Below are positions 8,367-17,371 of a stretch of 64,000 nucleotides of DNA, piece by piece. Position 1 is the first letter of the stretch. Every line of letters begins with the position of its first letter. Location of the stretch: the NCBI RefSeq assembly GCF_002483225.1, contig NZ_DLHL01000001.1:62001-126000 (forward strand). The letters run 5' to 3'. A program made the translations under genes and the position numbers. The notes below the pieces were generated by a model. That model was given only the letters and a program-made list of their open reading frames with translations. It did not search any database and had not been told where the DNA came from. Origin of the DNA: Gemmatimonas sp. UBA7669. GTDB lineage: Bacteria > Gemmatimonadota > Gemmatimonadetes > Gemmatimonadales > Gemmatimonadaceae.

Positions 8367-8867
8367 TCAGCCCTTGAGCCGGCGCCGAATGAGGCGCGCG
8401 AGGTCTTCGAGCTGCTGGGGATCCTGCTCCGCGAGCACGTCGACCAGCGAGGAGGCCACCGCCTGCGGACCGAAAGAGAGAATGCCCTCGACCACACGCC
8501 GGGACGCATGCGCCATGAAATCGGCCTCCGTCATCACCGCCTCGAAATGCAACAGGCCATCGCGAGTCTTGCGGCGCAGCAAACGCTTGGCGACGAGCTT
8601 GTTGAGCACCGTGATCACGGTGAGCGCTGCGATGGCATGTGTTCGTGCCACGCGCTCGTGCACCACGCGCGCCGGCGACGGCACCCCCAATGCCCAGACG
8701 GCGGTCATCACCCGCGCTTCGAGGTCGCCCAAGACCTTCGCGAGGCCGTCCGCCGAGAGTCGAACGGTGTCCTGCAGCCGCAGCTCGGACGCGCGTGGCG
8801 CGCCCAACCCCCGGCGCTTCGTGGCCCCCGGCGCTTCCAACGTTGATGACTTACGTGGCTTGGACAC
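8367..8867 (-). CDS. BlaI/MecI/CopY-family transcriptional repressor
   Basis: The 166-residue protein has a basic N-terminal extension of about 35 residues, then a winged helix matching this family: LGDLEARVMTAVWALG, then ALTVITVLNKLVAKRLLRRK with the recognition helix and wing, and a C-terminal dimerisation helix region. Family members bind inverted repeats of the TAC/GTA type and are inactivated by proteolysis or metal. A dyad (site 3) lies 50 bp upstream, so autoregulation is likely. The downstream M56 protease gene is the expected partner. The start ATG gives a complete domain. Confidence 0.9.
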   Translation of the reverse strand: MSKPRKSSTLEAPGATKRRGLGAPRASELRLQDTVRLSADGLAKVLGDLEARVMTAVWALGVPSPARVVHERVARTHAIAALTVITVLNKLVAKRLLRRKTRDGLLHFEAVMTEADFMAHASRRVVEGILSFGPQAVASSLVDVLAEQDPQQLEDLARLIRRRLKG

Positions 8868-8916
8868 GAACGACCCTCTGGCGGAAGAATGCTACTGCTG
8901 CCAACCTACCTGACGC

Positions 8917-8931
8917 TTTACCCGCCGTAAA
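8917..8931. promoter_or_regulatory. TTTAC-N5-GTAAA operator, repressor gene (site 3)
   Basis: TTTAC-CCGCC-GTAAA is a perfect dyad 50 bp upstream of the repressor start, and also lies about 87 bp before the divergent nuclease-like gene at 9018. Confidence 0.75.
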
Positions 8932-9017
8932 GAGGCACCGGCTCTCGCGTGCTCCGGCGGTACCCCACCCTCGCCGTCCCGCCCCGTGGCTTACGACGCA
9001 TCGCCCGCTCCGCGTTC

Positions 9018-10352
<1,335 letters not shown>

Positions 10353-10401
10353 CTGGTCAGCACCGCGTTCTCCTTCCCTCTCCTTTCACACCACATCATC
10401 C

Positions 10402-10917
10402 ATGAAGCGATCACCTACGGTTGTGCTGCTGCTGTCCGCCGCGTTTGCATCGGTTGGAGACGCACAACGTCCCACGAGTGCTCCTGCCGCGCGGCAGCGA
10501 AGCGAGGAGGCGGCCGCCACGGCGACGCTGCGCGCCGTGTTCGCGGCGTCCGAGCGCAACGACATGAAAGCGCTAGATACGCTGTACGCCGGCGACAGCC
10601 TCACGGTCGTCGAGGGCGCCGGGATCAATCGCGGCTGGACGGACTACCGCGATCATCACCTGGCGCCCGAGCTGAAAGAGATGAAGAACTTCCATTACCG
10701 CCCGGTGGACATCGAGATGCACGTGTCCGGGAACGTCGCCTGGGCGATCTTCCGATACAACCTCAAGGGCGAGATGGGCGCTCGCACGCTGGACAACGTC
10801 GGCCGCGGCACTGCGATCCTCGAGCGCCGTGGATCGGGCGCGGCGACGCGGTGGGTCGTGCGCCACACGCAGACGAGTTCGCGCGCGCGCCGGCCGAACG
10901 ATCCGCCGGCCGGATGA
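10402..10917 (+). CDS. Secreted SnoaL/NTF2-like protein (DUF4440 type)
   Basis: The 171-residue protein has a signal peptide (MKRSPTVVLLLSAAFASVGD, cleavage after DAQ or near) and a single NTF2-like cone fold: an N-terminal helix with LRAVFAASERNDMKALDTLY, then a beta sheet including VWAIFRYNLKGE-like strands. Such domains bind small ligands or act as accessory domains; no catalytic residues are evident. It is related to the gene at 12133. A strong terminator follows 24 bp after the stop. Its own promoter is not obvious in the 49-bp gap to the nuclease-like gene, so the two may be co-transcribed. Confidence 0.75.
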   Translation: MKRSPTVVLLLSAAFASVGDAQRPTSAPAARQRSEEAAATATLRAVFAASERNDMKALDTLYAGDSLTVVEGAGINRGWTDYRDHHLAPELKEMKNFHYRPVDIEMHVSGNVAWAIFRYNLKGEMGARTLDNVGRGTAILERRGSGAATRWVVRHTQTSSRARRPNDPPAG

Positions 10918-10940
10918 AACCCAAGGCGCGCTGAATGCAG

Positions 10941-10985
10941 ATCGAGCCGGTCATCGTGATGCAGCGATGACCGGCTCGATTTGTG
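10941..10985 (+). terminator. Intrinsic terminator after the SnoaL-like gene
   Basis: A perfect 16-bp stem (10941 to 10956 with 10965 to 10980) with an eight-base loop is followed by TTTGTGT. It separates the rightward gene from the leftward DUF4198 gene and may also work in the other direction. Confidence 0.8.
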
Positions 10986-11040
10986 TGTCAGCCGCGGTGA
11001 CGATGCGGCAACATCGGACGACAGCGAAGCGCCGTCCCGC

Positions 11041-11913
11041 CTAGTGCTTCGTGCCGACGTTGAACACGAACGTCGTACGCGAGACGTCCCACTCCCTCGC
11101 GGCGCCGCCCGCCTTCCGGCTGGCGTATGCGGACCGCAGCATGACCGGACCGGCCTTCGCCAGCGGGATGTGCACGACGCCCTTCGCGTCCGCCGTGAAC
11201 GGGACGCGGGTGACCGAGGCCGTTGCGGCTCCCGCGCTGTCGAGGCCCGTCGCGAGCTCGATGCCGATGCCGGCGACGGGGCTTCCGCTCCCGAGCATCC
11301 GCACGTGCAGCGTGTCACCAACCTGCACGTGCGATGGGTCGTTCACCGGGACGAACTCAAGGCGTATCCCGGCTGGCTTGGCGAAGGCGCGCGGTCCGCC
11401 CGTGCCGATCTCCACAATGGTGGCGGCGTAGCCGCCGTGCGTGAAGATGACGCTGTCGAGACCCGCAAACGCGTTCTCCCGCTCCAGGCGCGCGGCTTCG
11501 AGCGCCCCACCCTCGGCCTTGAGAAACCGAATGACGCCGGCTGGCGTCTCACGAAACACGCGCGGGGCCAGCCCGATCACGATCAGGTACTGGCCGGCGG
11601 CCGCGGGTTTGTGATGCAACTGGAGCGAGGTGCCCTGAACTCCCATCTCCGTGATCTTGGCCGACGAGGACGCGCCGATGATTCGTGCGTCGACGATGCG
11701 CTCCGCCGGCACCGCGGTCCCCGCCGGAAACTTCGTTCCGCCTTGTCGCACGTTGAAGTGCATCGTGGCATTCGCCGCGAAGGCGACGAGGTCGGGAATG
11801 ATCCAGGTGTCGTGTGCCAACGCGGTCGAGGCGAGGGATACCATCGCGGCCGCCGCAGCAACGAGCGTGCGAGCGGTGGGCGCTGACGTGTGCTTCCGGC
11901 GGGTGGTGCGCAT
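11041..11913 (-). CDS. DUF4198 periplasmic protein, possible metal carrier (copy 1)
   Basis: The 290-residue product has a signal peptide (basic start RTTRRKH, hydrophobic core, cleavage after TALA). The mature chain would begin HDTWIIPD, the N-terminal motif of DUF4198 proteins, which occur as periplasmic components near metal uptake and resistance genes. Beta-rich sequence follows with LEFVPVNDPSHVQVGDTLHV, a typical second-domain motif. An exposed mature N-terminal His is reminiscent of copper-binding histidine braces; that is inference. Its relative at 12597 shares the layout. Site 4 of the dyad lies 71 bp upstream. Confidence 0.78.
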   Translation of the reverse strand: MRTTRRKHTSAPTARTLVAAAAAMVSLASTALAHDTWIIPDLVAFAANATMHFNVRQGGTKFPAGTAVPAERIVDARIIGASSSAKITEMGVQGTSLQLHHKPAAAGQYLIVIGLAPRVFRETPAGVIRFLKAEGGALEAARLERENAFAGLDSVIFTHGGYAATIVEIGTGGPRAFAKPAGIRLEFVPVNDPSHVQVGDTLHVRMLGSGSPVAGIGIELATGLDSAGAATASVTRVPFTADAKGVVHIPLAKAGPVMLRSAYASRKAGGAAREWDVSRTTFVFNVGTKH

Positions 11914-11983
11914 AGGGAAAGCCTTGGGCGGGGGTCTGACGGCTGTCGATGGTTGCTCGACTGACTTGCAGGATACGACGGGT

Positions 11984-11998
11984 TTTACGAGGTGTAAA
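11984..11998. promoter_or_regulatory. TTTAC-N5-GTAAA operator, DUF4198 copy 1 (site 4)
   Basis: TTTAC-GAGGT-GTAAA is a perfect dyad in the divergent region between the DUF4198 gene (leftward) and the SnoaL-like gene (rightward). Confidence 0.7.
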
Positions 11999-12079
11999 GG
12001 CGGCGCGTCGGGAATCGCACTCCCCGGTGCACACGTACTCGGCGAACTGGGGCTCGTGCCGCTCGCGCGGAAGGCGTAC

Positions 12080-12094
12080 TTTACCCACGGTAAA
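12080..12094. promoter_or_regulatory. TTTAC-N5-GTAAA operator, 12133 operon (site 5)
   Basis: TTTAC-CCACG-GTAAA is a perfect dyad, extended to TTTACC and GGTAAA, 38 bp upstream of the first gene of the rightward run 12133 to 16103. Confidence 0.75.
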
Positions 12095-12132
12095 GAGTGC
12101 ACCACTCCCGTCACTTCCCGCCCGGCGATCCC

Positions 12133-12600
12133 ATGCACCCCGTCCTGCGCCTTGGCGCGCTCCCTGTCGCGCTGGGAGTCTGCCTCCTCGCTTCCCCGGT
12201 CGCCGCCCAGGCCACCCGCGCCGACTCCAGTGCCGCCGTGGCTGTAGTCGAGCAGTTCCACGCCGCCCTGACCGCCGGAGATTCTGCCCGTGCGGTGGCC
12301 GCCCTGGCCAGTGACGTGCTCGTCCTTGAGAGCGGCGCGATCCAGACCCGGACCGAGTATCTCGGCCACCACCTTGGCGCGGACATGAAGGCGAGCAAGG
12401 GATCCAAGGCGACGCGCACCGTGGTGCAGGTGCGGGTGATGGGAGACGCTGCGTACGTGGTCTCGAAGACCGTCTCGCCACCAACGGGTGCGGAGGGTTC
12501 GACGGGCTCGGAGATGGCAGAGCTGATGGTGCTTTCCAAGACAGCATCGGGCTGGAGCATCCGGGCCGTGCACTGGTCCTCGCGCCGGCGCCGCGCGTGA
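12133..12600 (+). CDS. Secreted SnoaL/NTF2-like protein, first gene of the tlpA-ccdA run
   Basis: The 155-residue protein has a signal peptide (LRLGALPVALGVCLLAS, cleavage after AAQ) and one NTF2-like domain with VVEQFHAALTAGDSARAVAALASD. It resembles the protein encoded at 10402 in design, including a TEYLGHHLGADMKA segment that parallels TDYRDHHLAPELKE there, which suggests an ancient duplication. It starts a tightly packed rightward run and its stop overlaps the next start (GTGA). Function is unknown; expression is likely under site 5. Confidence 0.75.
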   Translation: MHPVLRLGALPVALGVCLLASPVAAQATRADSSAAVAVVEQFHAALTAGDSARAVAALASDVLVLESGAIQTRTEYLGHHLGADMKASKGSKATRTVVQVRVMGDAAYVVSKTVSPPTGAEGSTGSEMAELMVLSKTASGWSIRAVHWSSRRRRA

Positions 12601-13502
12601 CGCGCAGTGGAGCAACCGCGGGCAGACGCAGTGCTCAAGGCCGCATACTTCGGGCAGCCGCCGTCGTCGCGGCATTGCTCGCAGGTTCGACGTCACTCCT
12701 GACCGCGCACGATTTCTGGCTGGTGCCTGATGCGTTCGCTGTGACCCCGGGCGGGCGCATCGCGCTGCGTGGTCAGACGTCGAGCCTGTTCCCGAGCAGT
12801 CTGTCGGCCGTCACGCCGGATCGCATCGTGGCCGCGCGCGTGGTCACGGCCAACACGGCCGTTACGGTACGCGATGTCTCGGTGCTCGGGACATCGCTTC
12901 GACTTGCGCACCCGGCAGCAGCGGCTGGACAGCATCTGGTCGGCGTGCAGCTCGCGCCGCGGAACGTCCGCGAATCCCCTGCCAGCTTTCGTCGGTATCT
13001 CGATCTGGAGGGGGCGCCGGAGGCACGGGAGCGCTATGAGCGTGAGGGGCTGCTCCCCCGCGTGGGCGGGGACAGCATCACGCGCCGCTATGCCAAGTAC
13101 GCGAAGACCGTGGTCGAAGTCGGCCGCGGGCCGCGCGCCTTTCAGCGGTTGCTGGATCACCCGCTGGAGTTCGTGCCGCTCTCCGATCCGTCGGCGCTCC
13201 GCGTCGGCGACACCTTGCGGATTCGGCTCGTGTTGCTCGGCAAACCGGCGACGTCGGCGCATCTCCATGCGGGCTCTATACCGGCCGGACCAACCGCGCT
13301 CACCGACACCGCCGCGGCACGCCGCGCCGCCGCGCGTGACGTGAAGCTGGAGACCGACGCGGGTGGCGTCGCCGCCATCGTGGTGACACAGCCCGGTCTC
13401 TGGAACATCCGTACCCTGCAGATCGTGCCCGCCGCGAAGGGCTCCGGGGCCGACTGGGATGTGCATTGGGCCACGTTGGTCTTCTCGGTCGCACGACGCT
13501 GA
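12597..13502 (+). CDS. DUF4198 periplasmic protein, possible metal carrier (copy 2)
   Basis: The start is GTG overlapping the previous stop (GTGA). The 301-residue product has a signal peptide ending near residue 37 (SLLTA), so the mature chain begins HDFWLVPD, the same N-terminal motif as copy 1. The body has VTPGGRIALRGQTSS, RLDHPLEFVPLSD-like and VGDTLRIRLVL segments of DUF4198. The two copies are clearly diverged and share layout more than sequence. The family is linked to periplasmic handling of Ni, Co or Cu, but no ligand is proven. Lack of a Shine-Dalgarno and the overlap point to translational coupling. Confidence 0.78.
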   Translation: MTRSGATAGRRSAQGRILRAAAVVAALLAGSTSLLTAHDFWLVPDAFAVTPGGRIALRGQTSSLFPSSLSAVTPDRIVAARVVTANTAVTVRDVSVLGTSLRLAHPAAAAGQHLVGVQLAPRNVRESPASFRRYLDLEGAPEARERYEREGLLPRVGGDSITRRYAKYAKTVVEVGRGPRAFQRLLDHPLEFVPLSDPSALRVGDTLRIRLVLLGKPATSAHLHAGSIPAGPTALTDTAAARRAAARDVKLETDAGGVAAIVVTQPGLWNIRTLQIVPAAKGSGADWDVHWATLVFSVARR

Positions 13503-13540
13503 CCGCCGACGCTCGCCTTCCCTTCAACCATAGGCATCCG

Positions 13541-14830
13541 ATGAAGCGTCGTCTGCTTGTTGTGTGCACTGCGCTCGGCGCAGTGGCCGTCAGTATGGGC
13601 AATCGCGCCCCCGCGGATGCTCCGTCCGGCGCTACGGAGCATGGATCGTCTGGACGCGTGCTCCCGGCGCGCATCGACAGCATCGGGAGTCCCGCGGCCC
13701 CCGGAAGCGCGGAGCCGTACCTCACGGTGGGGCCAGACGGCCGGGTATACATGTCGTGGCTCGAGCCCGCGAATCCCGGCTACGCGCTTCGCTTCGCGGT
13801 GCACGATGGCACGCGCTGGTCGCCGGCCCAGACCATCGTCACGCGCAGCGACTTCTTCGTGAACTGGGCGGACTTCCCGTCGCTCGAAGTGCTCGGCGGC
13901 AACCGCCTCGCGGCGCACTGGCTGCAGCGCAATGGCACCGGCACGTATGCCTACGGGGTGCGCATCGCGCAGTCCGCCGACGGTGGCAAGACGTGGGGAG
14001 CGCCCGTCATCCCGCATCGCGACACCTCCCAGACCGAGCATGGCTTCGTCGCCATGTGGAACGAGGGTGGCACGCTCGGCGCGGTGTGGCTCGACGGCCG
14101 GAAGTTCAAGCAGCCAGGCCACGGCACGCCGGCGTCCGGCGGGCATGACGCCGGCAACGAGATGATGCTGGTGTCGACCACGTTGGACGCGAAGGGAGTG
14201 CGGGGGCCCGAGGTCCGACTGGATGAGCGCACCTGCGACTGCTGCCAGAACGCCGCCGTGATGACGAGCAGCGGGCCGATTGTCGCCTACCGCAACCGAA
14301 CGACCGACGAGATCCGCGACATCTATGTCACCCGTCGAGTCGGCGCGAAATGGGTCGCCGGTGCCCCTGTTCACAACGACAACTGGAAGATTGCGGCGTG
14401 TCCGGTGAACGGGCCGGCACTCGCCGCGAGCGGCGCTCGCGTCGCCATTGCGTGGTTCACCGCCCCCGGGGACAGCGGCCGCGTCAACGTCGCCTTCTCC
14501 GACAACGCCGGCGCGACGTTCAGCGCCCCGGTGCGCGTCGACGGCGGGAGCCCCGCAGGGCGCGTGGACGTGGCGCTACTTCCTGATGGCGCCGCGCTCG
14601 TAACCTGGGTGGAGCGCGTCGGCGGCGACGTCGCCGCGGTGCGGTCCCGGCGCGTCGGGCGCGACGGCAAGGTCGGTGCGCCAATGACCATCGCCTCCAG
14701 CTCCGCGGCGCGCGCCAGCGGCTTTCCGCGCGCCGCGATCACTGGATCGAACGTGCTCTTTGCGTGGACGGTGCCCGGCCGGCCGTCGGCGCTGCGTGTT
14801 GCCCGTGCCTCGCTCGCGGAGTTTCGATGA
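13541..14830 (+). CDS. Secreted sialidase-like beta-propeller protein with CDCCQ motif
   Basis: The 429-residue protein has an N-terminal signal peptide (MKRRLLVVCTALGAVAVSMG) and repeated blades with Asp-box-like units (QSADGGKTWG, FSDNAGATFSAPV). These are seen in exo-alpha-sialidase folds, but I see no full catalytic Arg triad or Tyr/Glu pair. A TCDCCQN motif around residue 230 with three Cys in four positions could bind metal or take part in thiol exchange. The gene overlaps tlpA by ATGA, so a role with the thioredoxin/CcdA pair is plausible. Enzymatic function is not assigned. Confidence 0.65.
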   Translation: MKRRLLVVCTALGAVAVSMGNRAPADAPSGATEHGSSGRVLPARIDSIGSPAAPGSAEPYLTVGPDGRVYMSWLEPANPGYALRFAVHDGTRWSPAQTIVTRSDFFVNWADFPSLEVLGGNRLAAHWLQRNGTGTYAYGVRIAQSADGGKTWGAPVIPHRDTSQTEHGFVAMWNEGGTLGAVWLDGRKFKQPGHGTPASGGHDAGNEMMLVSTTLDAKGVRGPEVRLDERTCDCCQNAAVMTSSGPIVAYRNRTTDEIRDIYVTRRVGAKWVAGAPVHNDNWKIAACPVNGPALAASGARVAIAWFTAPGDSGRVNVAFSDNAGATFSAPVRVDGGSPAGRVDVALLPDGAALVTWVERVGGDVAAVRSRRVGRDGKVGAPMTIASSSAARASGFPRAAITGSNVLFAWTVPGRPSALRVARASLAEFR

Positions 14831-15378
14831 GTTGTGGGGACCCAACGCGCCGGGCCACGGCGCTGTTCACGTTCGCATTGCTCGCGATCAGCGGCTGCAC
14901 GTCAGCGGAGCGCAGCGGGAACGCCGCGGCGGGCGACGGCCGAGTGGAGGTTGGCTTTGCAGCTCCGGCGTACGCCACGGTGTCGCTTGACGGCGATTCG
15001 GTTTCGCTCGCCGGGCAGCGTGGCAAGGTCGTGCTGCTCAACGTGTGGGCGACGTGGTGTCACCCGTGCCGCACGGAGATCCCGGAGCTGCGCGCGATCC
15101 ATGCGAAGTATCAGGCGCAGGGCCTGGAACTCATCGGCGTCAGCGTCGATACGGACGGCACCGACGAGGCCATCCGCACCTTCATGCGCGACTTCCAGAT
15201 GACCTTCCCAATCTGGCGCGATCCGGACGAGCGGGTGTCGACACAGTTCCTCGTGGTGGGTGTGCCGGCGACGTTCCTGATCGACAAGGCAGGCGTCCTC
15301 CGCTGGCGAAAGACCGGCCCGATTGCGCCGGGCGATACGTCGCTCACGGCGGCTATCGAACGCGCGCTGGGCTCGTAG
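14827..15378 (+). CDS. TlpA/ResA-type thiol-disulfide oxidoreductase, lipoprotein
   Basis: The 183-residue protein has a lipobox (LLAISGC, Cys at about 20) and a TlpA-like thioredoxin domain with the active site WATWCHPC and the cis-Pro region GVPATFLIDKAG. Such proteins reduce disulfides outside the inner membrane, in cytochrome c maturation or copper-protein assembly. Electrons would come from the CcdA-like protein encoded next; the stop and its GTG start overlap (TAGTG). The start ATG overlaps the upstream stop. Confidence 0.9.
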   Translation: MSCGDPTRRATALFTFALLAISGCTSAERSGNAAAGDGRVEVGFAAPAYATVSLDGDSVSLAGQRGKVVLLNVWATWCHPCRTEIPELRAIHAKYQAQGLELIGVSVDTDGTDEAIRTFMRDFQMTFPIWRDPDERVSTQFLVVGVPATFLIDKAGVLRWRKTGPIAPGDTSLTAAIERALGS

Positions 15379-16103
15379 TGCAGTCCGCGTCCATTGGCGT
15401 CACCATCAGCTTCACCGCCGGCGTCCTGAGCTTCCTCTCGCCGTGCGTGCTGCCGCTCATCCCGAGCTACGTGAGCTTCATCACGGGCATGAGCCTCGAC
15501 GACGTGCAGCGCTCTCGCCGGACGACGCTGCTCCACGCGCTGCTCTTCGTCGCTGGCTTCACCATCGTCTTCATGGCGCTGGGCGCCACGGCCACGGTGC
15601 TCGGCCGCCTGTTCCATCAGGAGCGCGATTGGGTGGGCCGCGTGGGCGGCGTGCTGGTGATCGTGCTCGGGCTCTACTTGCTGGGCGTCTTCAACATCGG
15701 CGCGTTCTCCCGCGAACGTCGCGTGCACATCGCGAACAAACCCCTGGGCTACCTCGGCACGGTGCTCGTGGGGATGGCGTTCGCCGCCGGGTGGACCCCG
15801 TGCATCGGCCCGATCCTGGGCGGCGTGCTCACCTACACGGCAAGTTCGGCGGACCTGAACCGCGGGCTGTTGCTGCTCTTCGCGTACTCGCTCGGGCTGG
15901 CGCTCCCGTTCCTGCTCGCCGCGCTCATGATCGACAAGTTCATGGCAGTCTTTCAGCGCTACAAAGGGGCGCTCGTGTGGATGTCGCGCGCGTCCGGGGT
16001 GTTGTTGATCGGGATCGGCATCCTGATGATCACCGGCAGCATGACCGTCCTCACGACGTGGCTGCAGCAGTGGACGCCGGACGCACTCCGCAACCGCATC
16101 TAG
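15378..16103 (+). CDS. ccdA: CcdA-type thiol:disulfide transporter
   Basis: The 241-residue protein has six predicted membrane segments and the two conserved Cys motifs of CcdA/DsbD-beta: FLSPCVLPLIPSY near residue 20 and GWTPCIGPILGG near 140. It transfers reducing equivalents from cytoplasmic thioredoxin across the membrane, here most likely to the TlpA-like lipoprotein encoded just upstream. The start is GTG overlapping the tlpA stop. In this setting it probably supplies reductant for copper chaperones or cuproproteins of the island, though cytochrome c maturation is the classic role. Confidence 0.92.
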   Translation: MQSASIGVTISFTAGVLSFLSPCVLPLIPSYVSFITGMSLDDVQRSRRTTLLHALLFVAGFTIVFMALGATATVLGRLFHQERDWVGRVGGVLVIVLGLYLLGVFNIGAFSRERRVHIANKPLGYLGTVLVGMAFAAGWTPCIGPILGGVLTYTASSADLNRGLLLLFAYSLGLALPFLLAALMIDKFMAVFQRYKGALVWMSRASGVLLIGIGILMITGSMTVLTTWLQQWTPDALRNRI

Positions 16104-16166
16104 GGATCGGCGCGTCGAGCCGCTGACCGGCGTGGTGTCGCCTCCCTTCGCGGCTCGCGTTGCGCC

Positions 16167-16709
16167 TCAGCGCAACGTCTCAGGTGCGATCCGCTCCGCC
16201 CGAAGGGTGCGCTGCCCATAGGGCGTCAGGCCGCGGGGCTTGTAGATCGAGAGAACGGTGGTCACCAGCAACACGAACAGCGCGGCGCCCGCGTTCGCGA
16301 TCAGTTGGATACGCACCTGCCGCTCGTCGCCTGCGGCGAGCACCCGCGTCGAGGCCACGTCGGCCAGGTAGCTGATCGGACGCATGCGCAGGAGCAGGAT
16401 CGCGCTTGCCGGCACGGTGAGGACCAGCTTGGCAATCACCCAGTAGTGCCGGACCAGCCCCCACAGCGTCCCGAGTGACTGGACAAGGCCGGTCACCAAG
16501 GTAGCGATGCACAGTGGGACGATCACGGCCCACGCCGTCGTGTCCATCGACAGGTAGGCAGCGCGAACGCTCAGGGGGTCAGGGCTGCGGATGCCGGCGA
16601 CCGCCAGCGCCAGAAAGGCGGCGACCGCGCCGAACCAGCCGAGCGAGGAGGTCACGTGCGCGGTGAGGGCGGCCTTCCGGAGCCACGGACCCATGGGAGC
16701 GAGGCGCAT
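16167..16709 (-). CDS. DUF2269-like integral membrane protein
   Basis: The 180-residue protein has four predicted membrane segments (around 12 to 32, 52 to 75, 80 to 105 and 135 to 160) and two conserved-looking His (TAHVTSSLGWFGA; VRHYWVIAKL). This layout resembles DUF2269 and related membrane proteins found near copper-resistance genes. The ATG at 16709 overlaps the stop of the upstream small gene (TGATG), and a GTG one codon earlier is possible. It converges on ccdA. Function unknown. Confidence 0.68.
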   Translation of the reverse strand: MRLAPMGPWLRKAALTAHVTSSLGWFGAVAAFLALAVAGIRSPDPLSVRAAYLSMDTTAWAVIVPLCIATLVTGLVQSLGTLWGLVRHYWVIAKLVLTVPASAILLLRMRPISYLADVASTRVLAAGDERQVRIQLIANAGAALFVLLVTTVLSIYKPRGLTPYGQRTLRAERIAPETLR

Positions 16710-16888
16710 CACGATCCGTGACCGCGGAAGCCACCGCCGGCGAGGTGCATGACGACGAAGGCGAGCAGCAGCACGGCCAGCACCGCGGCGAACACCTTCA
16801 CCCAGCGTGGCATGGGTGCGATGGATTCGTCTCCCCCGTCCTGGCGGGGGCGCTCAGTAGGCTCCGTGTTCGGACGCAGTGCAGCCAT
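16709..16888 (-). CDS. Small single-pass membrane protein
   Basis: A 59-residue protein with a polar N-terminal half rich in charged residues, one membrane segment (VKVFAAVLAVLLLAFVVMHL) and a short GGGFRGHGS tail. Small proteins of this kind often precede the DUF2269-like gene; the overlap of stop and start supports a pair. Longer in-frame versions starting near 17086 run through the next gene's antisense frame and are not supported. Confidence 0.6.
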   Translation of the reverse strand: MAALRPNTEPTERPRQDGGDESIAPMPRWVKVFAAVLAVLLLAFVVMHLAGGGFRGHGS

Positions 16889-16907
16889 GGAAGCACTCCA
16901 GCGAGTG

Positions 16908-17168
16908 TTAATTGCGCGATGGCGCCACAGCGGGCGGGCGGCCGTCGGTCCCGGCCGGCACACAACACCCGGCACCCTGCTGAACCGGCGGACAGCGTAC
17001 CGACCCGTACGAGCAGAACACGCAACAGTCGCCCGCCTTTGGGCGGAGCAGCGTCTGGCATCCGGCGCACGGGTGGAAGAAAACACAGGCGTCCGTTGGC
17101 ATCTGCAGGACGTCGTGGTGTCGGCAGATCGGGCACCACATCGTTGACTCCAGAATGGTCGGTGGCAT
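16908..17168 (-). CDS. GDCCVFCSYGS-type cysteine-rich small protein
   Basis: An 86-residue protein with CPIC, a Cys pair around HPCAGC, and the signature GDCCVFCSYGSVRCPP. Zinc-ribbon-like proteins with this motif are frequently found on mercury, copper and other mobile metal-resistance clusters. The start at 17168 is chosen because MPPTILEST before the first CPIC matches the N-terminal region I recall for this family (ILxST). It carries about 12 Cys and ends in a Pro/Gly-rich tail. A zinc or copper binding role is likely but not shown. It is 19 bp upstream of the small membrane protein gene, so the three leftward genes 17168 to 16167 probably form an operon. Confidence 0.8.
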   Translation of the reverse strand: MPPTILESTMWCPICRHHDVLQMPTDACVFFHPCAGCQTLLRPKAGDCCVFCSYGSVRCPPVQQGAGCCVPAGTDGRPPAVAPSRN

Positions 17169-17371
17169 CGAGAAACCTACCACGGGCGTCGCCACCGAAA
17201 GCGCCCTCCGGGGCGGCCGGATCGCCACAGCAGGAAGGCGGACGGGAGACGACCCCGAAGGCGGCGCCTAGATTCTCAGGTGGCACGGCACATCGACGCC
17301 GTGCAGCAGCGGTGGACCAGGCGGCGGCGCGCTTCCTACCCACGGCGACATTCCACGAACCCACGGCGTTG

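Noticed and set aside
16709..17086. Longer version (125 codons) of the small membrane protein
   Set aside because: The extra N-terminal part is antisense to the conserved GDCCVFCSYGS gene; the ATG at 16888 gives a sensible short protein.
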